Shown here piece after piece: positions 24,517-31,633 of a stretch of 64,000 nt of DNA. The position numbers and the translations under genes were made by a program. Each line of letters starts with the position of its first letter. The stretch's first letter is position 1. The notes under the pieces are model-generated. The model had not been told where the DNA came from. It made no database searches and worked only from the letters and a program-made list of their open reading frames with translations. Source of the stretch: JAVJUS01 sp040220455 (GTDB lineage: Bacteria > Pseudomonadota > Alphaproteobacteria > DSM-16000 > Inquilinaceae); assembly GCA_040220455.1 (NCBI GenBank), contig JAVJUS010000126.1, positions 36,681 to 100,680 on the forward strand, read 5' to 3'.

Positions 24517-26304
24517 TCAGCCCTTGTCAGCCGCCAAACGCCGCAGATTCCCTTGCAGATAGCCCTGGCGGCAGGCACGGCGCTGAACCTTCCCGCTGGT
24601 GGTGAGAGGCACCGTTCCGACAGGCCCGAGGTGCACGGCCTCCGGCGCTATGCCGTGGGCGGCCGTAACGGCACCGACGATCGCCTCGCGAATCCGCGCC
24701 GGATCCGAATCCGTGCCCGGCTTGGCCCGGCGCACTTCGGCCACGATCACGAGTCGGTCCTCGCTGCCCTCGCCCTCAGCGGGCTCGACCGAGAAGGCGG
24801 CGACGCCGTTGGGCCGGATCGCCTCGTGCGCCGACTGGGCGGACAGCTCGATGTCCTGGGGATAGTGGTTGCGCCCGGCGATGATGATGACGTCCTTGAT
24901 CCGGCCGGTGACGTAGAGTTCGCCATCGGCGAGGAACCCCAGATCCCCCGTGCGCATCCAGGACCGCCGATCGCCCTGGATCCGGCCGTCGAAGGTCTCC
25001 CGCGTCTCCTCCTCCTTCTGCCAGTAGCCGAGCGCCACGTGCCCGCCGGCGACCCAGATCTCGCCGACCTCGTCGGCGCCGAGCGAGAGGCGGTCGTCGG
25101 GATCGACGATCCGCACGTCGACGCCCGCGGCCACCGCGCCGCAGCTCATCACGGCCCGGGCACCGGGCGCCCCGGGATCGACATCGACCACGCGGTTGGA
25201 CTCGAGCGCCGCAGAGTCGATGAAGCGGTGGCGCGGCGCCGTTCCGCGCGCCTTGCCGGAGACGATCAGCGTCGCCTCGGCCATGCCGTAGCAGGGGTTG
25301 AGCGCGGCATACCGGAAGCCGTGCGCGGCGAAGCGCTCGGCGAAGCGGTCCATGGTCTGCTTGCGCACGGGCTCGGCGCCGCAGAAGGCGACCTCGAGGC
25401 TCGAGAGGTCCAGGCCCTCCATCTCGTCCTCCTCGACCTGGTCGACGCACAGGTCGAAGGCGAAGTTCGGCGCGCCCGTCGCCGTCGCCCGCCGATCGGA
25501 AATGGCGCGCAGCCAGCGCGACGGCCGCTGCAGGAAATGCATCGGCGCCATGAGCGTGACCGGGAAGCCGTCGAAGATCGGCTGAAGCACGCAACCCATG
25601 AGCCCCATGTCGTGATAGGGCGGCAGCCAGCTCACGCCGATGCGCTCGGGATCGACCCCCAGCCATTCGCGCGCCGCCATGCCGTTGCTCATCAGATTGG
25701 CGTGGCTGACCATGACGCCCTTGGGCTGGCCCGTGGAGCCGGAGGTGTACTGGAGCATGGCGAGGCTCTGATCGCCCACCACCGGCACGGCGTCCGGATC
25801 GTCGGGCATCTCCAGCTCGTCCGTCGCCAGCCAGTCCACGCCGGTCGCCCCCCAGGGCTCGGCGCGCAGGCGCAGCTCGGTGTCCCGAATCGCCGCCGTC
25901 GTCAGGATCACTTCCGGCCGGCAGTCCTCGACGATCGCGAAGACCCGGTTGGTCGCCCGGCTGCCGCTCGGCGGGTAGGAGGTCACGGCGACCACGCCGG
26001 CCTGCAGCGCGCCGAAGAAGGCCGCGACATACTCCGCCCCCGGCTCGTAGAGCAGCACCGCCCGGCCGCCCGCCAGGCCGCGCGCCGAAAGCGCCGCGGC
26101 GATCCGCGCCGCATGGGCGGCGAGATCCCGGTAGCGCCAGAGCACGCCCTTGCCCTCGCCGTCCTCCAGGAATTCGAGGGCCGGCCGGTCGCCCTCGTGG
26201 GCGGCGCGGTAGCGCAGGATGTCGACGAAGCTCTCGCACGCCTCGCGCCGCGCCGGCGGCGCCTTGGGGCTCGCGGTGACAGGATCCATCGCGCGAGACG
26301 GCAT
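24517..26304 (-). CDS. Fatty acyl-AMP ligase (FAAL; CayA/JamA position)
   Basis: 595 residues from ATG 26304 (GGAGGAG upstream). ANL-superfamily adenylating enzyme: P-loop YTSGSTGQPKGVMVSH (about 187), SWLPPYHDMGLMG and TGAPNFAFDLC (both typical of FAALs), CYGMAEATLIVSGKARG with the FAAL-type insertion after the A5 motif, core WMRTGDLGFL and IIIAGRNHYPQDIE, Lys in TTSGKVQRR. FAALs make fatty acyl-AMP and load it onto an acyl carrier protein without CoA. With the ACP and desaturases next door this would be the entry enzyme of a polyyne pathway. No fused ACP or KS domain. Confidence 0.95.
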   Translation of the reverse strand: MPSRAMDPVTASPKAPPARREACESFVDILRYRAAHEGDRPALEFLEDGEGKGVLWRYRDLAAHAARIAAALSARGLAGGRAVLLYEPGAEYVAAFFGALQAGVVAVTSYPPSGSRATNRVFAIVEDCRPEVILTTAAIRDTELRLRAEPWGATGVDWLATDELEMPDDPDAVPVVGDQSLAMLQYTSGSTGQPKGVMVSHANLMSNGMAAREWLGVDPERIGVSWLPPYHDMGLMGCVLQPIFDGFPVTLMAPMHFLQRPSRWLRAISDRRATATGAPNFAFDLCVDQVEEDEMEGLDLSSLEVAFCGAEPVRKQTMDRFAERFAAHGFRYAALNPCYGMAEATLIVSGKARGTAPRHRFIDSAALESNRVVDVDPGAPGARAVMSCGAVAAGVDVRIVDPDDRLSLGADEVGEIWVAGGHVALGYWQKEEETRETFDGRIQGDRRSWMRTGDLGFLADGELYVTGRIKDVIIIAGRNHYPQDIELSAQSAHEAIRPNGVAAFSVEPAEGEGSEDRLVIVAEVRRAKPGTDSDPARIREAIVGAVTAAHGIAPEAVHLGPVGTVPLTTSGKVQRRACRQGYLQGNLRRLAADKG

Positions 26305-26391
26305 GATCCGCTCCTCCGTACGGTCGGGGTCGCGGCGTCCGGAACACGCACCGGCGCCACAACGATCAACCTTAAGCCGAGAAGCGAAACG

Positions 26392-26404
26392 CTACACTAT
26401 TATA
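26392..26404 (-). promoter_or_regulatory. FAAL promoter -10 with MarR-like half-site
   Basis: On the minus strand a perfect TATAAT (26404-26399) is followed at once by AGTGTAG. The plus-strand string CTACACTAT is identical to one arm of the palindrome before the RND gene (18918-18926 region). No good -35 hexamer is seen at 17 bp. The site is 88 bp upstream of the FAAL start. Confidence 0.45.
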
Positions 26405-26530
26405 GAGAACGAGGAAAAGAGGCCGGCCCCGGTCGGAAGGGTGCTGTCCGCCGATCCAGCGGGTCCGGAAACGACCTTTTCGACCGGGCTGGCCGCGAAA
26501 CCGCCCCGCCGATCCGGCCGGCGGCCCGGC

Positions 26531-27331
26531 TCAGGCCTCCGGCCAGGCGATGTCCTCGACCGGGACCAGGCGCCCGAAAGCCGGGCGGGCGAACAGGAAC
26601 CCCTGGATCAGGTGGACACCCAGATCCTCGAGCGCGGCCAGCTCGCCGGGGGTCTCCACCCCCTCGGCGATGACGGTGATGCCGAACTCCTCGGCCACCG
26701 CGAGGGTGCTGCGCACGATGGCGCGGCGGACCCGGTCGCCGTCCAGGTTCCGGGTCAGCTTCATGTCGAGCTTGATGATGTCCGGCTGCAGATCGGCCAG
26801 GAGATTGAGGCCGGCATGCCCGTCGCCGAAATCGTCGATGGCCGTCTGCAGGCCGTGGCGCCGGTACTCCTCGACGATGCGAGAGAGATGGGCGCGATCC
26901 TCGATGCGCTCGCCCTCGGTGATCTCGAAGATGATCCGGTCGAGCGGCAGGCCGCAGCGCCGCGCGGCGGTCATCGTCGTGCGGATGCAGTTGGCGGGCT
27001 CGTAGACCGCGTTGGGCAGGAAGTTGATCGACACCCGCTCGGCCAGCCCGAGGCCGGTCGAGGTCTCGATCGCGCGGACCCGGCAGAGCTGGTCGAAGGC
27101 GTAGCGATTGCCGTCGTCGACGCGAGAGAGGATGCTGCCCGCCGGCTCCCCATTGACGCCGCGGACAAGGGCCTCGTGGGCGAAGATCGAGCGGTCGCGC
27201 AGATCCACGATCGGCTGGAAGGCCATCGCGAAATCAAAATCGAGCTTACGTTTCCCGTTTTCCGCGCATCTCTCGCAGCCCACCTTCTCGTCTTCCGTGC
27301 CCGCCTCCGGAGCCTCGTTCTCGGCCGTCAT
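26531..27331 (-). CDS. EAL-domain cyclic-di-GMP phosphodiesterase
   Basis: 266 residues, essentially one EAL domain (about 32-260) after a short acidic, Cys-containing N-terminus (GCERCAEN). Catalytic features kept: HEALVRG (EAL variant with ExLxR), NFLPN, Glu in FEITEGE, AIDDFGDGHAG, Lys in DIIKLDM, Glu in VIAEGVE. So it probably hydrolyses c-di-GMP to pGpG. There is no GGDEF, sensory or membrane part. Control of exopolysaccharide or motility is the usual outcome; the exopolysaccharide genes begin 15 kb away. Divergence from neighbours: stands alone between the FAAL gene and an oxidoreductase gene. Confidence 0.9.
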   Translation of the reverse strand: MTAENEAPEAGTEDEKVGCERCAENGKRKLDFDFAMAFQPIVDLRDRSIFAHEALVRGVNGEPAGSILSRVDDGNRYAFDQLCRVRAIETSTGLGLAERVSINFLPNAVYEPANCIRTTMTAARRCGLPLDRIIFEITEGERIEDRAHLSRIVEEYRRHGLQTAIDDFGDGHAGLNLLADLQPDIIKLDMKLTRNLDGDRVRRAIVRSTLAVAEEFGITVIAEGVETPGELAALEDLGVHLIQGFLFARPAFGRLVPVEDIAWPEA

Positions 27332-27461
27332 CCGTCACAGTCCCGAATTCCGCGTGTCTTCATCCCCTCCGTTCAAGCATGCGCGAGGCTAACGAGGTGT
27401 AAACGCCCGTGATCGATCGGGCCGCTCGGCCCCCGGCGGCCGCCCCCGACGCTATGCGCGC

Positions 27462-28643
27462 CTAGTCTTTCAGGCGTACCCAGGCGGCATCCTTCGAGGC
27501 CGAGTCCACGACCGCCGAGATGAAGCGCACGCCGTCGAGACCGTCGCGCACCCCGGGCAGCAGACCCGTCGCCGGATCCGGGTCGCGGCCCTCGAGCCGG
27601 GCGGTGATCGCCTCCGCCGCGTCGGTGTAGATCTGGGCGAAGCCTTCCAGATAGCCCTCGGGATGGCCCGGCGGGACACGGCTCGCCCGCCCCGCCTCGG
27701 GCCCGGCGCCCGGCCCGCCCCGGGTGATCCGGCGCGGCGGCTCGCCATGCGGCGAGAAGACCAGCGTGTTCGGCTCCTCCTGGAACCATTCGAGCCCGCC
27801 GGTCTCGCCGTAGATGCGCAGGCGCAGGCCGTTCTCGTTGCCGGGCGCGACCTGGCTCGCCCACAGCATGCCCTTGGCCCCGCCGGCGTAGCGCAGCAGG
27901 ACGTGCGCGTTGTCGTCGAGCCGCCGGCCGGGCACGAAGGCGTCGATATCCGCGGCCAGGCTCTCGAGCTTGAGCCCGGTCACGAAGGCCGCCAGATTGT
28001 GGGCGTGGGTGCCGATGTCGCCGGTCGACCCGGCCGGGCCCGAGCGCGCCGGGTCGGTCCGCCATTCGGCCTGCTTCAGGCCGGAATGCTCCAGCGCCGT
28101 GGTCAGCCAGTCCTGCGGATACTCGACCTGGACGACCCGGATCCGGCCGATCTCCCCCGCCGCGACCATCGCCCGGGCTTGGCGCACCATCGGATAGCCG
28201 GTGTAGTTGTGGGTCAGCACGAACACGCGGCCCGACTCGTCGACCCGTCGGACCAGGTCCTCCGCGTCCTCGACCGAGGTGGTCATCGGCTTGTCGCAGA
28301 TGACGTGGATGCCGGCATCCAGGAACGCCGCCGCCACCTTGTGATGGACGTGGTTCGGCGTGACGACGGCGACGGCGTCGATGCCGTCCTCGCGCGCCGC
28401 CTCGGCCCGCGCCATCTCCAGGAAGTCGCCATAGGCCCGCTCGGCCGGGATGTGGCACTCCCGCGCCGAGGCCGCCGCCCGCTCCGCGTCGGAGGACAGG
28501 GCGCCGGCAACAAGCTCCCACCGGTCGTCGAGCCGGGCGGCGATGCGGTGCACGGCGCCGATGAAGGCGCCCTGCCCACCGCCGACCATGCCGAGCCTCA
28601 GCCGCCGGGAAACGGGCGCGCCCTTGCTGCCTTCGATGGCCAT
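27462..28643 (-). CDS. Gfo/Idh/MocA-family oxidoreductase
   Basis: 393 residues from ATG 28643 (GAGGAGA upstream). Rossmann start RLRLGMVGGGQGAFIGAVHR, then VVTPNHVHHKVAAAFLDAG and the family EKP-like motif ICDKPMTTSVEDAEDLV (Lys about 110), DIGTHAHNLAAFV with the catalytic His. NAD(P)-dependent oxidation or epimerisation of a sugar or inositol-type polyol is the family reaction. The TIM-barrel isomerase gene lies 22 bp upstream on the same strand, so the two form an operon for a cyclic polyol or sugar. Substrate not identified. Confidence 0.9.
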   Translation of the reverse strand: MAIEGSKGAPVSRRLRLGMVGGGQGAFIGAVHRIAARLDDRWELVAGALSSDAERAAASARECHIPAERAYGDFLEMARAEAAREDGIDAVAVVTPNHVHHKVAAAFLDAGIHVICDKPMTTSVEDAEDLVRRVDESGRVFVLTHNYTGYPMVRQARAMVAAGEIGRIRVVQVEYPQDWLTTALEHSGLKQAEWRTDPARSGPAGSTGDIGTHAHNLAAFVTGLKLESLAADIDAFVPGRRLDDNAHVLLRYAGGAKGMLWASQVAPGNENGLRLRIYGETGGLEWFQEEPNTLVFSPHGEPPRRITRGGPGAGPEAGRASRVPPGHPEGYLEGFAQIYTDAAEAITARLEGRDPDPATGLLPGVRDGLDGVRFISAVVDSASKDAAWVRLKD

Positions 28644-28665
28644 TGTCGCGTTCTCCTCTCGATCC

Positions 28666-29724
28666 TCAGCGGTCCAGGCCCAGCATGCGGCGGTTGGCCG
28701 CCTCGTCCGTGCCGGCGCCGGCGAAGTCGTCGAAGGCCTGCTCGGTGACGCGGATCAGGTGGGCGTCGATGAACAGCGCGCCTTCCCGCGCACCGTCCTC
28801 GGGATGCTTGAGGCAGCACTCCCACTCCATCACCGCCCAGCCGTCGAAGTCGTAGGCCGTCAGCTTGGAGAAGATCGAGCCGAAATCGACCTGGCCGTCG
28901 CCCAGCGAGCGGAACCGCCCGGCCCGGTCGACCCAGGACTGGAAGCCGCCATAGACCCCCTGCCTGCCGGTCGGATTGAACTCCGCGTCCTTGACGTGGA
29001 ACATCCGGATCCGGTCGTGGTAGTGGTCGATATAGGCGAGATAGTCGAGCTGCTGCAGTACGAAGTGGCTCGGATCGTAGAGGATGTTGCAGCGCGAGTG
29101 CCCGTCCAGGCGCTCCAGGAACATCTCGAAGGTCACGCCGTCGTGCACGTCCTCGCCCGGATGGACCTCGTAGCAGAGGTCGACGCCGGCGCTGTCGAAG
29201 GCGTCGAGGATCGGGCGCCAGCGCCGCGCCAGCTCGTCGAACGCGGTATCGATCAAGCCCGGCGGGCGCTGCGGCCAGGGATACATGTACGGCCAGGCGA
29301 GCGCGCCGGTGAAGGCGGCGCAGGCGCTCAGCCCCAGGTTCTTCGAGGCCTTGGCCGCCTTCATCAGCTGGTCGACCGCCCATTCCTGGCGCGCCTTCGG
29401 GTCGCCGTGCACGGACGCGGGCGCGAAACCGTCGAAGGCCACGTCGTAGGCCGGGTGAACCGCGACGAGCTGGCCCTGGAGATGGCACGACAGCTCGGTC
29501 AGCGCGACGCCCTTGTCGGCCAGCCGGCCCTTGACCTCGTCGCAGTAGTCCTTGCTGTCCGCCGCCTTGGCGAGATCGAACAGCCGGCCGTCCCAGGACG
29601 GGATCTGCACGCCCTTGAAGCCGAGCCCCGCGGCCCATTCCGCGATCGAATCGAGGCTGTTGAACGGCGGCTCGTCGCCCGCGAATTGCGCGAGAAAGAT
29701 CGCCGGGCCCTTCATGGTCCGCAT
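28666..29724 (-). CDS. Sugar phosphate isomerase/epimerase (AP_endonuc_2 TIM barrel)
   Basis: 352 residues from ATG 29724, preceded by GGGGGAGGGGG; ATG 29715 is also possible. TIM-barrel family with metal ligands along the strands: ELSCHLQGQL, CYEVHPGEDVHDG (Glu/His), ILYDPSHFVLQQLDY, RMFHVKDAEFNP, AVMEWECCLKHP (Glu). Such proteins epimerise or isomerise free or phosphorylated sugars and keto-inositols using a divalent metal. It heads a two-gene unit with the Gfo/Idh/MocA gene. Divergent from dhaK, so a link to dihydroxyacetone metabolism is possible but not shown. Confidence 0.87.
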   Translation of the reverse strand: MRTMKGPAIFLAQFAGDEPPFNSLDSIAEWAAGLGFKGVQIPSWDGRLFDLAKAADSKDYCDEVKGRLADKGVALTELSCHLQGQLVAVHPAYDVAFDGFAPASVHGDPKARQEWAVDQLMKAAKASKNLGLSACAAFTGALAWPYMYPWPQRPPGLIDTAFDELARRWRPILDAFDSAGVDLCYEVHPGEDVHDGVTFEMFLERLDGHSRCNILYDPSHFVLQQLDYLAYIDHYHDRIRMFHVKDAEFNPTGRQGVYGGFQSWVDRAGRFRSLGDGQVDFGSIFSKLTAYDFDGWAVMEWECCLKHPEDGAREGALFIDAHLIRVTEQAFDDFAGAGTDEAANRRMLGLDR

Positions 29725-29880
29725 CGTGGTCGCCCCCTCCCCCGGGAATTCGGTTGATCGCCGGTCTCGACGCGTGGCCGGCTTCGTGACGGCGAACCGT
29801 ACGACGAACCGGCGCCCGCCGAAAAGCACGCGATGGCGCGTCGGGCGGCGTGCCGGTCGTTGCCCGGCGCGGCTCCTTGC

Positions 29881-29892
29881 GTTTAGTTTAGT
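29881..29892 (+). promoter_or_regulatory. Putative operator GTTTAGTTTAGT upstream of dhaK
   Basis: The 12-mer is two direct copies of GTTTA plus GT, 78 bp upstream of the dhaK start. The same 12-mer is found on the opposite strand (40908-40919) before the binding-protein gene of the linked ABC operon. In such GC-rich DNA a chance exact match in just these two upstream regions is unlikely, so a common regulator is suggested. Confidence 0.5.
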
Positions 29893-29969
29893 TGAGCAAA
29901 GACGGGCCGGCGGCCCGGCCGCTCGCGGGCGGCGCGGTCGACCGGGGCTCGCGAACCGGGAGGAACGGC

Positions 29970-30959
29970 ATGAAGAAGTTCGTCAACGACGTCGACGCGA
30001 TCCTGGGCGAGAGCCTGCGCGGCTTCGGCCGGGCGCACGCCGACCTGGTCACGGTCAACGCGGAGCCGGCCTTCGTCGCCCGCCGCGACGCGCCGGTCTC
30101 GGGCAAGGTCGCGCTGATCTCCGGCGGCGGCAGCGGGCACGAGCCGCTGCACGCGGGCTTCGTCGGCCCCGGCATGCTGGACGCCGCCTGCCCCGGCCAG
30201 GTCTTCACCTCGCCGACGCCCGACCAGATGATGGCCGCTGCCGAGGCCGTCGGGACGGACAAGGGCGTCCTCTTCATCGTCAAGAACTACTCCGGCGACG
30301 TCATGAACTTCGAGATGGCGGCCGACATGGTCGACGGCGCCGCCTCGATCCTGATGACCGACGACGTGGCGGTGGAGGAGAGCACCTTCTCCGCCGGGCG
30401 GCGCGGCGTCGCTGGCACGCTGGTGGCGGAAAAGGTGGTCGGCGCGGCGGCCGAGGCCGGCGCCGATCTCGAGACCTGCCGCGCGCTGGGCGAGCGGATC
30501 GCCGCGGCGACCGGCTCCATGGGCGTCGCGCTGACGAGCTGCACAGTCCCCGCCGCCGGCAAGCCGACCTTCTCGCTGGGCGAGGACGAGATGGAGATGG
30601 GCGTCGGCATCCATGGCGAGCCCGGGCGCCGCCGGGTCAAGCTGGCCGGAGCCGACGCCATCGCGGCGGAGATGATCGACGCCATCCTCGACGACCGGAA
30701 GTTCGACGCCGGCTCGGAGCTCCTGCTCTTCGTCAATGGCTTCGGCGCGACGCCGGCGATGGAGCTCTACCTGATGTACGACGCCGCCGCGCGCATCCTC
30801 GACGGCAAGGGCCTCCGCATCGGCCGATCGCTGGTCGGCAACTACGTCACCTCCCTCGACATGGCCGGCTGCTCGATCACTCTGACCAAGCTCGACCAAG
30901 AGATCGCCCGCCACTGGGACGCCCCGGTCCACACCGCCGCCCTGCGCTGGGGCCGGTAG
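29970..30959 (+). CDS. dhaK: Dihydroxyacetone kinase subunit DhaK
   Basis: 329 residues from ATG 29970, with GGAGG 5 nt upstream. DhaK binds dihydroxyacetone covalently through a His, seen in MGVGIHGEPGRRR (about residue 215). GGGSGHEPLHAGFVG is the substrate loop and IVKNYSGDVMNFE another conserved block. It transfers the phosphate supplied by DhaL to dihydroxyacetone, giving dihydroxyacetone phosphate for glycolysis. It is on the plus strand, while its partner subunits DhaL and DhaM are on the minus strand 3 kb downstream; no other dhaK is seen. Confidence 0.96.
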   Translation: MKKFVNDVDAILGESLRGFGRAHADLVTVNAEPAFVARRDAPVSGKVALISGGGSGHEPLHAGFVGPGMLDAACPGQVFTSPTPDQMMAAAEAVGTDKGVLFIVKNYSGDVMNFEMAADMVDGAASILMTDDVAVEESTFSAGRRGVAGTLVAEKVVGAAAEAGADLETCRALGERIAAATGSMGVALTSCTVPAAGKPTFSLGEDEMEMGVGIHGEPGRRRVKLAGADAIAAEMIDAILDDRKFDAGSELLLFVNGFGATPAMELYLMYDAAARILDGKGLRIGRSLVGNYVTSLDMAGCSITLTKLDQEIARHWDAPVHTAALRWGR

Positions 30960-30974
30960 GCCGCCGACTGCAAT

Positions 30975-31104
30975 CCCTCTCCCCGAGGGAGAGGGAGGGG
31001 CCCGCGGCCGTCTGGCCGGGGGGGGGGGAGGGGTTGCAGCCGGCAGGGCCGTGGTCCGCCGTCGGCAACCCCTCACCCTGGCCCTTTCCCACCGGGAGAG
31101 GGGA
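30975..31104. repeat. Hairpin and G-run region after dhaK
   Basis: A perfect 9-bp stem CCCTCTCCC/GGGAGAGGG (30975-30995, loop of 3) could end dhaK transcripts. It is followed by a run of 11 G (31018-31028) and a longer inverted repeat AGGGGTTGC (31029-31037) with GCAACCCCT (31065-31073). This is the common 'ccctctcccc...gggagaggg' type of intergenic repeat. The region 30960-31186 has no gene. Confidence 0.6.
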
Positions 31105-31186
31105 AGCTGGTGGTCACGATCGAGCCTCCGATGTCCAAAGTCGAGACGTTTTCGGGGCCTCTCCTTTTGCAGCAACCGCCCCGCCC

Positions 31187-31633
31187 CTACCGCTTGGCCA
31201 TCACGCGCGCGAGGCCGGTGACGAAGCGGCGCAGGGTGTCCTCGAACTCGGCCTGCAGGGTCGCGTCGCCCAGGTCGGGTATGTCGATCTCGATCCGGCG
31301 GGTCGGGCGCGCCGGCCGGTCCGGCGGGGCGATGCGTCGCGCGGTATCCGGATGCGCCCGGGCATAGGCGGCCAGGAACTGCTCCCGCTCCTCGGGCGAG
31401 AAGTGGCAGATGTCGAAGATCGTCTCCAGGTGGCGGGCGGGCAGCGGCACCGCGTAGGCCGGGTTGGTGATCTGGGAGACGAAGCTCTTGTGCTTGCCCA
31501 GCGCCTGGGCGATGCGCACCCGCATGCCGGAGGGTCGACTGTCGATGATCCGGCGCAGCAGGCGCTTGTAGTCGCCGACCGGATCCTCCGTCGCGGGACC
31601 CGGCGGATCGGCCGGATCGCCCGGCCCGCTCAC
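31187..31633 (-). CDS. Small putative HTH protein at the end of the dha PTS operon
   Basis: 148 residues from GTG 31633, which overlaps the EI stop by four bases (GTGA), so it is translationally coupled. The middle (about 28-85: YKRLLRRIIDSRPSGMRVRI, ALGKHKSFVSQITNPAYAVP, ARHLETIFDICHFSPEEREQ) looks like a lambda-repressor-type helix-turn-helix. The C-terminus is an amphipathic helix (EFEDTLRRFVTGLARVMAKR). I do not recognise a named family. Position suggests a regulator of dihydroxyacetone use, perhaps acting at the GTTTAGTTTAGT sites. Confidence 0.7.
   Translation of the reverse strand: MSGPGDPADPPGPATEDPVGDYKRLLRRIIDSRPSGMRVRIAQALGKHKSFVSQITNPAYAVPLPARHLETIFDICHFSPEEREQFLAAYARAHPDTARRIAPPDRPARPTRRIEIDIPDLGDATLQAEFEDTLRRFVTGLARVMAKR

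Noticed and set aside
19497..26304. Ordinary unsaturated-fatty-acid or PUFA synthesis
   Set aside because: A PUFA synthase would need large multidomain genes, and membrane-lipid desaturases do not come as three with a FAAL and their own ACP. The alkyne-type reading explains all six genes.
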